19,089 bases of DNA from Nitrospira sp. ST-bin4 (GCA_002083565.1 MSXM01000061.1:1-19089), one strand, 5' to 3'; positions 7,283-15,299 are shown, counted from the first letter of the stretch. Notes: generated by a model from the letters alone, not told the origin. Made by a program: numbers and translations.

Positions 7283-8187
7283 CAGCGCACCTCCTTGAGT
7301 AAATGCTGTGCGATGCGCAACGCGATGTCTTTTCCACGTTCATTCCCAACCGCAAAGCACAAAAGGTAGAGCGGATTATTTGCTGAGTTACGCAACACCC
7401 CCGGCTCTTCCGCCACACCGATAAAGACCGATTTGAGTCGGTTATTGAAATACCGTCCGATTGTTTCCATCTTCGCTTTAATTAGTGTTTCCTTGTTTTC
7501 ACCAAAAAGCGTGGGGGTAATCTCAACTTTGTAAAACTCATCGTACCAATCTTCATTCCCCAGCAGCAGGTTAAGGCGATTCCTCCAGGAGTTTGGAATG
7601 TCTCCGGATTTGGTGAGTATACGATTCACCCCGATGCCAAGCGGGAAAAGCAGCCAGAGATCAATGGCCTTCGTCTTCGCGATGGCTTCGATCGTTTTCC
7701 ACTCAACCTGCATGCCATAGGGATCAAGAAACAGCACTGCGCGCTTGGAACGCCAATCTGTTGCACATAGTTCCTGGATCTTAGCGTTAGCATCCCCCTG
7801 GCGAATATCGATCTTGTTGGCAAGTCCTGGGAACTGAGTCTTCAGGCTTTCAAGATGGGCACAGCGTTCAGGGCTACGTTCGATGAAGATGTATTGATCG
7901 AATTTCGGCTCAATCTTGAGTGCCAGACGGGCAGAGCCATCCAAAAACGACTGCGGCTCAGGTTCAGCCATGTCAGGGAAGAGCGGGTTCTGTGGCGAGT
8001 CCTCCTCGTTCTCACGCCGATTTTCCCGGTAGCCTGTTCCGGCAAACGCATCGATGTAGAGCTTCTGAAAAGGCGTCTTCTTTAACGCAGTCGTGTAGCC
8101 CTGCAGGTATCCGGCCAGCACCTCTAGCTTCCGGGTGGTCCATGCCCCGCCAAACTGGTGTTCTCTGTCTTTCCGATCATCCGGCAT
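7282..8187 (-). CDS. tcmP: Three-Cys-motif partner protein TcmP
   Basis: A 301-aa protein. It starts DREHQFGGAWTTRKLEVLAG and has KLYIDAFAGTG (DAFAGTG at residues 46-52), which resembles a SAM-binding motif I. VLFLDPYGMQVEW (DPYG at 155-158) resembles the catalytic motif IV of N-methyltransferases. FIERSPERCAHLESL, between them, resembles motif II. This pattern fits the TcmP family (TIGR04474), the constant companion of three-Cys-motif DUF5131 proteins. A methyltransferase-like fold is visible; activity and substrate are unknown. It lies 14 bp after mod and overlaps the DUF5131 gene by a few bases. The pair looks intact. Confidence 0.88.
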   Translation of the reverse strand: MPDDRKDREHQFGGAWTTRKLEVLAGYLQGYTTALKKTPFQKLYIDAFAGTGYRENRRENEEDSPQNPLFPDMAEPEPQSFLDGSARLALKIEPKFDQYIFIERSPERCAHLESLKTQFPGLANKIDIRQGDANAKIQELCATDWRSKRAVLFLDPYGMQVEWKTIEAIAKTKAIDLWLLFPLGIGVNRILTKSGDIPNSWRNRLNLLLGNEDWYDEFYKVEITPTLFGENKETLIKAKMETIGRYFNNRLKSVFIGVAEEPGVLRNSANNPLYLLCFAVGNERGKDIALRIAQHLLKEVR

Positions 8188-8201
8188 GGCCTAATTAGCC
8201 C

Positions 8202-10082
8202 TCATACCGTCTTGAAGCTGGTCACGCCTTTGGTCTTGAAGATCTGGACGGCGTTGGCCTTCAGTTGATCGTTGCCGGCGAAACCTTCATCCAGACACAC
8301 CACCCGCTCAGGTTTCTTGTCGGCCATGGCGCGGATCAACTCCAACGTCAGCTCCCGCTCCAAACAGACAAAGAAAAGACCGCCCGACACACTGTGGACC
8401 TGTTTGCCAGCCAGCTGAAGAACCTCAACCGGAGCCGTGAGCGGATAGCCGCTCTTGAGCAGGAGTTCATACAGCAGGTCATCCGCCGTGCGGTTCTCAC
8501 GGATGTGATCCACATGCAGATCAAGCTGCTTCTCCAGAGATCCGACTTCGTGAGGAGCTTCGGCATTCCAGGGCTTGAGGTTTGAATCGGCTAGTTTGAA
8601 CAGCTTGAAACCTAAATCCTGCTTCTGCGCCCCCCCATCCGGCAGTTTACTTTCATCTTCTTTGTTTCGCTCTGTTATGACTCGGCGAATACGCTCCTTG
8701 ATAATATCGGCAATTGTCCTAAGCGAAGACTCCGGCTTAAGGAATGGTTCAGGAAGCTGGACCAATATCAACTTCCGATTCCCTCCATCCTGCGCATTTT
8801 GATCAATCACAGCATGCCCCGTAGTTCCGCTCCCTGCGAAGAAGTCCAGAACAATGTCGCCTTCATCAATGCTCGTCCCGACTTGCAACATACGGCGAAG
8901 TAGGCGGGTGGGCTTGACACTGTCGAGAACATTGTCGGTGTTCTCGAAGGAAACATAATCCAGCAACTCTTTCTTTGCTTCTTGGGTATGACCGACCTCA
9001 GAATATAGCCAAAGCGTTTGAGGAACACGCCCCTGTTTTACCTCGGAGAGAAAGATCTTCGGAGCCGGGATGTTGTTACCATCTTCGCCCCACCAGATAC
9101 GCCCGTCACGGTCCAACTTCGAAAACTTCTCTTCAGACACCCTCCAGTAGCTACCCTTTGGAGGGCCCTCGATAATCCGCCCCCCTGGACATTTAATCGA
9201 GTAAACCCCTTTGCTGTAATAGTTACGCGCAGCGAGATTATTCGGTCGCCAAAGCCCACGAGGATCACCGTCAGGATTCTTATAGACGGAGTCCTGTTCT
9301 TCCGTTCTAGGTAATAATTCAGGTCGCCAATGCTCTGCGTTTCGTGCGAACACGAGAATATAGTCGTGATCTTCTGAGAAGTGTTTGGCACTGCTCTTTG
9401 GCGCATAGACCTTTTGCCAAATTATATTTGCCAGGAAGTTCTCCTCACCAAAAATTTCATTGCAGAGCTTTTTCAAGTTATCTGCTTCATTGTCGTCAAT
9501 GCTGATGAAGAATACTCCGTCCTCTCGCAACAGATTCTTCGCCAGATAGAGTCTCGGATACATCATGTTGAGCCACTTCGAATGGAATCGGCCGTCAGTC
9601 TCGGCGTTCGTGCTGAACTTCTTCCCCTCGGCATCCACTTGGCCGGTGTATTCCAGATATGTCTGTAAGGATTCGCTGTAGTTGTCTGGGTAGATGAAAT
9701 CGTTGCCGGTGTTGTAGGGCGGGTCGATGTAGATCATCTTGATCTTGCCGAGGTAGGACTTCTGCAAGAGCTTGAGCACCTCCAGATTGTCGCCCTCAAT
9801 GACGAGGTTCTCGGTTGTGTCGAAATTGACACTCTCTTCGGGACAAGGCCGCAGCGTCGCGAGGCTCGGCATCTGGATCGTCTTGAAACAGTCGGCCTTC
9901 CCCGGCCAGCTCATGCCGTAGCGTTCCTTGCCGACCTCGATGGATTCGCCCAGCACGAGCTTTAGCCGATCGAAGTCGAGCTTTCCGCCTTCGGTCCGGA
10001 TTTCCGGAAACAGACGCTGCAATTCTTGCCGCTTCTCTTCGGCGATATCGTGGGAATGAAGATCGAGCTTTTCTGGTTCCAC
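8202..10082 (-). CDS. mod: Type III-like adenine-specific DNA methyltransferase (Mod)
   Basis: A 626-aa protein. The catalytic motif IYIDPPYNTGN (DPPY at residues 120-123) comes before the SAM-binding motif VLDFFAGSGTTGHAV (FAGSG at 415-419), the beta-class order used by type III Mod subunits. Between them are IIWQKV and a target-recognition-like stretch (about residues 220-380). The protein would make N6-methyladenine in a short asymmetric site and direct Res. Start is GTG at 10082, with GGGGAGAG about 8 nt upstream, 27 bp after the helicase stop. No repeat tract that might cause phase variation was seen in the gene. It is a full-length gene by family standards. Confidence 0.95.
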   Translation of the reverse strand: MEPEKLDLHSHDIAEEKRQELQRLFPEIRTEGGKLDFDRLKLVLGESIEVGKERYGMSWPGKADCFKTIQMPSLATLRPCPEESVNFDTTENLVIEGDNLEVLKLLQKSYLGKIKMIYIDPPYNTGNDFIYPDNYSESLQTYLEYTGQVDAEGKKFSTNAETDGRFHSKWLNMMYPRLYLAKNLLREDGVFFISIDDNEADNLKKLCNEIFGEENFLANIIWQKVYAPKSSAKHFSEDHDYILVFARNAEHWRPELLPRTEEQDSVYKNPDGDPRGLWRPNNLAARNYYSKGVYSIKCPGGRIIEGPPKGSYWRVSEEKFSKLDRDGRIWWGEDGNNIPAPKIFLSEVKQGRVPQTLWLYSEVGHTQEAKKELLDYVSFENTDNVLDSVKPTRLLRRMLQVGTSIDEGDIVLDFFAGSGTTGHAVIDQNAQDGGNRKLILVQLPEPFLKPESSLRTIADIIKERIRRVITERNKEDESKLPDGGAQKQDLGFKLFKLADSNLKPWNAEAPHEVGSLEKQLDLHVDHIRENRTADDLLYELLLKSGYPLTAPVEVLQLAGKQVHSVSGGLFFVCLERELTLELIRAMADKKPERVVCLDEGFAGNDQLKANAVQIFKTKGVTSFKTV

Positions 10083-10109
10083 AGCGAACTCTCCCCAGGG
10101 TGATCCTTC

Positions 10110-12992
10110 TTACACCAGACTCCAGCGCGTGCTAAACAGCGTCACTTGTTCCACTTTCTGATGCAGGCGCTGACTGATCTCGTCCAGCAAAGCGTCTTTC
10201 TGCCGGTCAATCTCACGCGAGGCTTCATCGAAGGTTTTCCAGGCCTCGGTCCGCTTGGATTCCAATTGGCGCAAGGCTCGCTGGCGTTCGAGTTTCTCCG
10301 GAAGGTTCGGCGCGAGGCGAGCGGCCTTTTTGGCTTCCTTGATCGTTTCGTCAATCTCGTCGAGCTCTGCCTTGAGTGAGGCGCGACGATCCTCGGCCCA
10401 GTGGTCGAGTTTATCCATTTCGGTATCGAACCACGTCCCATTTTTCGTCGATATAGCGTCAAGAGCCTCCCGCATCTGTCGGGCAGTCAAATCTTCCAGG
10501 GTCTGCTTGGTGTCGGGAGGCAGCAACATATCCCCCTTCATTTCACCGGGGAGGTCAAAGAGCCTACGACACTGCACCCCATCAACCACTTCACCGCGAT
10601 CAGTCACCCCGGCAAGAATCAGGTGATCCTCTGTCTCCAGGGCCGTAAGCGTCAGATGCATGCACATGAGCCAGCCACTTTGGCTTTTCAGCGGCTGAAG
10701 TATCGAGATGTGTTTACCACTTTCCGGGTACCGAAACATCACCTCGCCGGACTGGACGGTCAACGCCTTGGCTTGTGCGAGGAGCCGTTGTGCCAACGGA
10801 TGGCCGACACGATAGGTGTTGGCGTCCTCGACGTTCTTGCCCATGCGATAGGGGCCGGGATGGATGGTTTCTCCAGGGAAGGGGTTTCGCTCCAACGTGA
10901 AGCTATATTCCCGCTCCTCAAATCGGGCATAGGGTGCGAGCAGATACCGCGTGAGCCGCCAGAGCCGCTCTTCGAAGCGGTCCAAATAATCACGGCTTTG
11001 AATTCGCACTTTCTCCACTACGTCCTGGTCGAAATTATTGAGTAGCTTTTCACGGGCGTCCCGTTGGCCCTCTGCAATTTCAGCTTCCAGATCTTGCTGG
11101 AGCGCATCGAACTCGAATTGAATCTGTTCTGGTGTCCGGCACTTTTGGTAAATGGCTGCGATGCGTTTCTCAAAGTCCACGCCTGATTCCACTGCGCCCA
11201 ACACCTCGTCACTTGCCCCGAACACTCCATTGAAGAGTCGGAATTTCTGGTCCAAGAGCTGATACACCCTCAGATCTGCAGCATTGCTCCGATTGAGGAA
11301 ATTGACCACCACTACGTCGAACTTTTGTCCGTAGCGATGGCAGCGCCCAATGCGCTGCTCGATTCGCTGGGGGTTCCATGGGAGATCGTAATTCACGACC
11401 AGATTGCAGAATTGGAGGTTGATCCCTTCTGCGGCGGCCTCGGTGGCAATCATGATTGCCGCTTCGTCACGGAAATAATCCACCAGAGCCGCCCGCATAT
11501 CCGCACTGGGCGAGCCGCTGATACGGTCGGTGCCCGCGTGCTGCTTCAGCCACTGGTGATAGATTTCTTTGGATTTGGGGTCGTTGTTGGTACCGTTGAA
11601 CAACAGCACCTTCCCCCCAAACTCGGTCGCTTCAAGGACCCGAAGAAGGTATTCCTGAGTCCGGCGCGATTCCGTAAAAATGATCGCTTTCTGCTGAATG
11701 GTGGTATCCACCTGGTTCTTTTGTGCCTCAGCTGCCGCTGCAAATCCACGACGGAGGGCCGTGAGAAGCACCTCGCCTTTTGAATTCTTGATAATCGACT
11801 TCGCGAGTGCGTGAAACTCCCTGAGTTTAGTCTTCTCCTGTCGAAGTTCAGCTAGCTGCTCTTGCGTGAGCCGAACCCGCTCAGCCGGTACGGTCCCGTT
11901 CCCGTTCTCTTCCCATTCATCGGCTAGCTCTTCCAACTCTTCCAAGTTGTCGGGCAATTCATCCGGCAACGTGTCCACCGCTTCGCTCTCTGCCGCAGCC
12001 ATTTCCAACTTGCCCGCAAGCCCGTCGAGTGTGCTGGAGATGGCATAGGTGGAGGATGCCAGAAGCTTTCGCAAGATAAGGGTCATGAGTTGTCGCTGAC
12101 TGGCGGGCAAGGCATAGAGCGTAGGCTGCTGCAGGTAGTCAGACACCAGATCGTAGAGTCGCTGTTCTTCCGCTGTCGGCACGAACTCTTGGACCAGCGC
12201 ATGTCGGTTGGTGTACTTCACGTACTGGAGCACCTGCTTGCGCAAGGTACGTTTACAGAGCGGCCTGAGCCTCTCCTTGAGCTCGGCGAAGTCGGCATCG
12301 TTCCCGAGCCGGGCAAACCGAGCCCGGAAGCTCTTGAAGTCCCCGAAGGCAAAGTCGTCGATGATGCTCACCAAGCCGTAGAGTTCCAGAAGCGAATTCT
12401 GAAGCGGCGTGGCAGTGAGCAGCACTTTGGGAAATGGTGCGACGGCCAGCTTGATGGCGGTGGCAATTTTGCTGGAGGATTTATAGACATTGCGCAATCG
12501 ATGGGCTTCGTCGATCACGACAAGATCCCAATTGGTTTGACGCAGGTAGGGCTCCTTCGTCCGGGCGAACTGGTACGAACAAAGGACGATCCCATCTCGT
12601 TGAAAGGGATTCAGATTGCCGGCCCGGATGGCCTCGTTGAAACTTCTATTTTCCAGGATGGCTGATGGAAGATGAAACTTGTCGGCTAATTCTTGGCTCC
12701 ATTGCTTGCGTAGATTTGCGGGAACGATGACCAGAAGCCGGCGCTTGCGTTCCGCCCACTTTTGGGAAATCAGCAGCCCGGCTTCAATGGTTTTCCCAAG
12801 CCCAACCTCGTCAGCCAGAATGGCGCCGCGTGAAAAGGGATTGCGAAAGGCAAATAACGCCGCCTCAACCTGGTGCGGATTGAGGTCTACTTGCGCGTCA
12901 GACAATGCAGCAGCGAGCTTCTCAATACTGTCTGAGGCACAGCGTTTGGTTAGCTCATAGGCAAAGTACTTGGCATGGTAGGAGGTGATCAT
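10110..12992 (-). CDS. SNF2-family helicase, first gene of the restriction operon
   Basis: A 960-aa protein. The N-terminal SNF2 ATPase shows ILADEVGLGKTIEAGLL (motif I, about residues 58-74), IDEAHRLRN (motif II, DEAH at 161-164) and LTATPLQNS (motif III, 192-200). The C-terminal helicase half has IATEAAAEGINLQFCNLVVN and a NPQRIEQRIGRCHRYGQ block. A charged coiled-coil-like C-terminus (about residues 850-950) follows. SNF2 proteins of this kind translocate on double-stranded DNA and occur in several defence systems, including DISARM (DrmD) and extended restriction loci. I chose ATG at 12992 (MITSYHAKYFAYELTKR) over the upstream GTG at 13019, because this N-terminus looks like the family start. 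Neither start has a strong ribosome site. Confidence 0.92.
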   Translation of the reverse strand: MITSYHAKYFAYELTKRCASDSIEKLAAALSDAQVDLNPHQVEAALFAFRNPFSRGAILADEVGLGKTIEAGLLISQKWAERKRRLLVIVPANLRKQWSQELADKFHLPSAILENRSFNEAIRAGNLNPFQRDGIVLCSYQFARTKEPYLRQTNWDLVVIDEAHRLRNVYKSSSKIATAIKLAVAPFPKVLLTATPLQNSLLELYGLVSIIDDFAFGDFKSFRARFARLGNDADFAELKERLRPLCKRTLRKQVLQYVKYTNRHALVQEFVPTAEEQRLYDLVSDYLQQPTLYALPASQRQLMTLILRKLLASSTYAISSTLDGLAGKLEMAAAESEAVDTLPDELPDNLEELEELADEWEENGNGTVPAERVRLTQEQLAELRQEKTKLREFHALAKSIIKNSKGEVLLTALRRGFAAAAEAQKNQVDTTIQQKAIIFTESRRTQEYLLRVLEATEFGGKVLLFNGTNNDPKSKEIYHQWLKQHAGTDRISGSPSADMRAALVDYFRDEAAIMIATEAAAEGINLQFCNLVVNYDLPWNPQRIEQRIGRCHRYGQKFDVVVVNFLNRSNAADLRVYQLLDQKFRLFNGVFGASDEVLGAVESGVDFEKRIAAIYQKCRTPEQIQFEFDALQQDLEAEIAEGQRDAREKLLNNFDQDVVEKVRIQSRDYLDRFEERLWRLTRYLLAPYARFEEREYSFTLERNPFPGETIHPGPYRMGKNVEDANTYRVGHPLAQRLLAQAKALTVQSGEVMFRYPESGKHISILQPLKSQSGWLMCMHLTLTALETEDHLILAGVTDRGEVVDGVQCRRLFDLPGEMKGDMLLPPDTKQTLEDLTARQMREALDAISTKNGTWFDTEMDKLDHWAEDRRASLKAELDEIDETIKEAKKAARLAPNLPEKLERQRALRQLESKRTEAWKTFDEASREIDRQKDALLDEISQRLHQKVEQVTLFSTRWSLV

Positions 12993-13019
12993 TCTAGGAG
13001 CGCAGAATACCCCGTTCAC

Positions 13020-13372
13020 CGCAATAAATCACCCCAACCATGGAGGGGCAATGAGTGGGGGGCGGAAGATGGCGGGGAAGGTTGGTCTGTCTGGTCTATT
13101 TGGTTTGTTTGGTTCATCTGGTTGGTTTGGTTGCGTGCACCAGAGATGCCAATAGAACCACATGAACAAGACACACGAACCCGCTCCACTGATTGACCTC
13201 GCGCAAAAGACGGTTATCCTATAATTGAGCGGAGGCCTCGGTGAGGGGAACAGTGATAGACACTGAGGTCGAGCGTAGGGGTGGTGAGCAGGCCCATTGA
13301 TGAGTGGGAAGCCTAAAGCTCCTCCAAGACCTCCACACAGTACACAAAAGCCCTCAGACCCGCCTCCGCCTC
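13020..13372. other. Gene-free leader region of the restriction operon
   Basis: No gene can be supported here. It must hold the promoter of the helicase-mod-res run, but I find no convincing -35/-10 pair on the minus strand. A 9-bp repeat cluster lies at 13083-13132. A plus-strand TATAAT lies near 13212 without a properly spaced -35 and with no gene after it. An imperfect inverted repeat, CCTCGGTG and CACTGAGG, lies at about 13235-13268. Confidence 0.4.
13083..13132 (+). repeat. 9-bp TGGTYTRTY repeat cluster 1
   Basis: Consecutive units TGGTCTGTC, TGGTCTATT, TGGTTTGTT and TGGTTCATC, then TGGTTGGTTTGG. The cluster lies upstream of the helicase gene. Unlike the others it lacks the following GGTGCGGNGGAGCGGGA block. 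Confidence 0.75.
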
Positions 13373-13525
13373 TTTGTTTATCTGGTCTGTCTCGTCTATC
13401 TGGTGCGGGGGAGCTAGAAAGGCGGGACGAGCGAGACGGCCGAAGAAGGTCTGTCTAGTCGGTCTGGTCTGTCTGGTGCGTTGGAGCGGGACCGGCGGAA
13501 GGCGGGATGAGGAGCGGAGCGCGAG
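13373..13525 (+). repeat. 9-bp repeat cluster 2 (two sub-blocks) with GCGGGA-rich tails
   Basis: Two blocks: TTGTTTATC-TGGTCTGTC then TCGTCTATC ending TGGTGCGGGGG at about 13373-13412, and GGTCTGTC-TAGTCGGTC then TGGTCTGTC ending TGGTGCGTTGGAGCGGGA at about 13448-13492. Each is followed by GCGGGA-rich DNA. The second tail runs right up to the stop codon of the frameshifted DUF2283 gene at 13526. Confidence 0.75.
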
Positions 13526-13737
13526 TTATTCTCCAGCAATGAGTTCTGCTTCTAATGGGTGGTCTTTGGGGAAGCGACTGACCCCGAGCACGCTGAAGCC
13601 CAGGACACGCCCCTGTTCATCTACACGCTCCATGACGGCATCGTGCGCAGTGGGTCGCATGAAGCCGGGAGCCTCCCGAAACTCGACTTCGAGGTAATCT
13701 GCTTCCTGATCAAACCAGACTTTTACTTTTCGGCCAT
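13526..13737 (-). pseudogene. Second DUF2283-like gene, frameshifted in an A run
   Basis: From ATG at 13737 the frame reads MAEK and hits TAA at once. One extra base in the run of four A (13727-13730) would give MAEKVKVWFDQEADYLEVEF, then MERVDEQGRVLGFSVLGVSR and EAELIAGE, and the stop TAA at 13526. That is a 70-aa protein of DUF2283 type. The length of 212 bp is one base short of 71 codons, as expected for a single deletion. It could be a real mutation, a slippage-controlled gene or a sequencing error in a homopolymer. It begins 8 bp downstream of the first DUF2283 stop codon. Confidence 0.7.
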
Positions 13738-13742
13738 GCCAC

Positions 13743-13961
13743 TCACCGTGGGGCAGCAGCGGGAACGGTCTCGAATTCGAGCTTCCCGGTATCGGCTTTC
13801 GGTGCTCGCTTCGACAAATACAGCATCTCGATGCCGACGACTTTCCCCTCTTCGTTGTAGTCCACGATAATCCCAGGCGATACCTCTTTGGACTCCACGG
13901 CGCTCGCCTCGTTGAGGGTCAGGTAGAGTGCATCAGCTTCATGGTCGACTTTGAGCTTCAT
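13743..13961 (-). CDS. DUF2283 domain protein
   Basis: A 72-aa protein, MKLKVDHEADALYLTLNEAS, then VSPGIIVDYNEEGKVVGIEMLYLSKR. The pattern D-x-E-x-DALY-x-x, GI-x-x-DY and G-x-VVGIE is the DUF2283 signature. Such proteins are usually encoded beside DUF4258 proteins, and the pair is treated as a toxin-antitoxin-like unit with DUF2283 as presumed antitoxin; the mechanism is unproven. Its ATG overlaps the stop of the DUF4258 gene (ATGA). The gene looks intact. Confidence 0.88.
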   Translation of the reverse strand: MKLKVDHEADALYLTLNEASAVESKEVSPGIIVDYNEEGKVVGIEMLYLSKRAPKADTGKLEFETVPAAAPR

Positions 13962-14209
13962 AGTTGACCTCGGACCGTTCGGTCGAAATAGAGCGTGACC
14001 ACGCGCAACGGGTTTGCCTGAATATTGACTATCACACGAAGAACCCTGTTGTCATGTTCTGGAATGATTCGAAGCCAATGTTCCAGGCTCGAATCGACAA
14101 GATCCGGCGATTTCCGACCCGGCGCCACCAACACAGACTCCAGCCACTCACGCCGTATGTTGCGCTTTTCCATGGCGTCAGCAGCATGGGCGGTCAAGAC
14201 GTATGGCAT
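13958..14209 (-). CDS. DUF4258 domain protein (presumed toxin-like partner)
   Basis: An 83-aa protein, MPYVLTAHAADAMEKRNIRR, with LESVLVAPGRKSPD, HWLRIIPEHDNRVLRVIVN and a C-terminal VVTLYFDR. The H-A-x-x-AM-x-x-R-x-I start and R-V-x-x-V strand pattern fit DUF4258, which is related in fold to RelE/MqsR-type toxins. GGAGGGAG lies just ahead of the ATG at 14209. It heads a three-gene cassette with one intact and one frameshifted DUF2283 gene. Confidence 0.85.
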   Translation of the reverse strand: MPYVLTAHAADAMEKRNIRREWLESVLVAPGRKSPDLVDSSLEHWLRIIPEHDNRVLRVIVNIQANPLRVVTLYFDRTVRGQL

Positions 14210-14330
14210 CTCCCTCCTCAGTCAAACTTGGGCAGGATACCTGTTCTTCAATGTGAAGTCAGCCCCCGGTTGGGAGGAACAGCATATGGTTGATGGCGTA
14301 TGGCTGATAGCACGAACAGGGAATAAGGAA

Positions 14331-14460
14331 TGGTCTGTTTGGTCTATCTGGTTTATTTCGTTGGTCTGGTTTGTCTGGTGCGGCGGAGAGGGAAAAGCGT
14401 GATGCGCGAGACTGCGGGACGAGTAAAACGGGCGGGAGGAGCGGGAGGGCGGGATCACTG
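14331..14460 (+). repeat. 9-bp repeat cluster 3 with GCGGGA-rich tail
   Basis: Units TGGTCTGTT, TGGTCTATC, TGGTTTATT, an irregular TCGT and TGGTCTGG, then TTGTC and TGGTGCGGCGGAG. The tail (about 14391-14460) repeats GAGACTGCGGGACGAG and GCGGGAGG-like words. It separates the DUF4258/DUF2283 cassette from the YgiT cassette. The rest of 14210-14578 shows no gene. At about 14284-14311 there is a short near-duplication, TATGGTTGAT and TATGGCTGAT. Confidence 0.75.
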
Positions 14461-14578
14461 AACCGGTCTGAGAGCAACCGGACAAGGCTGAGTGATGAGG
14501 ACTGAGGGCTGAGCAGGGGAAAAGAGCGGATGGCCGAAACTGTGACGGGGTGTCCTGCTCCTCTTGCCGTATCGCCCG

Positions 14579-14809
14579 TTATGACTTGGATGTCGATGGA
14601 CCAGCTGCAACCAGTGCTGAACTTTCACGATCGAGGCCTGCCAAGGCTTTCTGAATCAGCTCAACTTCCCGAGACTCAAAGTAGGGTTCGCCACATTGAG
14701 TGCACACCCACGCGGGCACTGCATCCCAGGACACATGATAGCCCTTGCGATCCAAGCTGAACGGGGCCGTCCCTCTGACCATCCGACCCTTGCAATGGGT
14801 ACATTCCAT
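14579..14809 (-). CDS. YgiT-type zinc finger protein (MqsA-like antitoxin N-domain)
   Basis: A 76-aa protein, MECTHCKGRMVRGTAPFSLD, with two CxxC pairs (C3-x2-C6 and VCTQCGEPYFES at about 35-38), the zinc-binding pattern of the YgiT-type zinc finger family. It is followed by a helical EVELIQKALAGLDRE tail without a DNA-binding HTH domain. Such proteins are the usual second gene of DUF4258 cassettes. GGAGG sits in the last codons of the upstream DUF4258 gene, 2 bp separating the two. The gene is intact although its partner is broken. Confidence 0.88.
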   Translation of the reverse strand: MECTHCKGRMVRGTAPFSLDRKGYHVSWDAVPAWVCTQCGEPYFESREVELIQKALAGLDRESSALVAAGPSTSKS

Positions 14810-14811
14810 GT

Positions 14812-15045
14812 CTAGCGCCTCCTTCGATAGTCAGACGACCACTGATCGGTATCAGGAAGATAGGCGGTGATCACAGCCAGATACTCCGCTTTCGGCGAAC
14901 ACACCACATGAATCGCCCGGTCGGTGTCGCCAACCCCCAGGAGCAAACAGCTGTGACCTCGGCTGTCGTGCGGTCAGGCCGGATACCGGAAGGCTCACGT
15001 CGCCAGTTCAACAGCCATAGAGACCGGTACATCGATCGAATCCAT
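14812..15045 (-). pseudogene. DUF4258 gene with internal stops, partner of the YgiT gene
   Basis: ATG at 15045, with GAGGAG upstream, starts MDSIDVPVSMAVELAT, then TGA. The same frame continues AFRYPA, a second TGA, then PHDSRGHSCLLLGVGD and IHVVCSPKAEYLAVITAYLP, ending WSSDYRRRR with TAG at 14812. The second half is a clear DUF4258 C-terminus; the first half is shortened, having lost the usual His-containing helix. Two in-frame stops and the deletion make it non-functional. The reading is mine, by eye, across interrupted frames. Confidence 0.75.
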
Positions 15046-15152
15046 TGCGCGTCTCCTCACCGAGCCACGGAAGACACCGGCAGTCAAGAAGACCGGTCAC
15101 TCTCCTCTTTAATCTGAGCACGTCATAGCGATCATCGGCCGTCACGAAGCAC

Positions 15153-15299
15153 TCATATGAGGGGAATCGCCATTCGAGAGTCGCGGAGCATCAAAAGGCG
15201 ACGGGCCGCTTCTTTTGCTTTCCAGCGTTTATCCCAGCCCACTTTATGTGGTTTACAGAGGGCACATGATCGTCGTTTTCGTTTGTAGGCCTTTCGCAT
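15153..15299 (-). CDS. 48-aa basic CxxC protein, unrecognised family
   Basis: MRKAYKRKRRSCALCKPHKV, then GWDKRWKAKEAARRLLMLRD and RMAIPLI before TGA. AAGGAG lies 9 nt before the ATG, which strongly supports translation. It is very rich in Lys/Arg and has one CxxC pair followed by KPHKxGWxxRWK. I believe similar short proteins recur in bacterial toxin-antitoxin neighbourhoods, but I cannot name a family. It could bind nucleic acid, or zinc as a dimer; that is speculation. It precedes the broken DUF4258 gene by about 100 bp on the same strand. Confidence 0.65.
   Translation of the reverse strand: MRKAYKRKRRSCALCKPHKVGWDKRWKAKEAARRLLMLRDSRMAIPLI

Noticed and set aside
3567..12960. Plus-strand and alternate-frame open frames across the restriction operon
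   Set aside because: They lie opposite or inside strongly conserved genes with clear catalytic motifs and have no family features of their own.
10110..12992. DISARM locus, because of the SNF2 helicase next to an adenine methyltransferase
   Set aside because: No DrmA, DrmB or DrmC-like gene is present, and Mod and Res are clearly of type III kind.
13205..13225. Plus-strand promoter with TATAAT
   Set aside because: The nearest -35-like TTGACC is about 21 bp away and no plus-strand gene follows.
15046..15152. Open frame on the minus strand reading EWRFPSYECFVTADDRYDVL
   Set aside because: Protein-like in parts, but has no start codon and no family that I recognise; may be a scrap of a lost gene.
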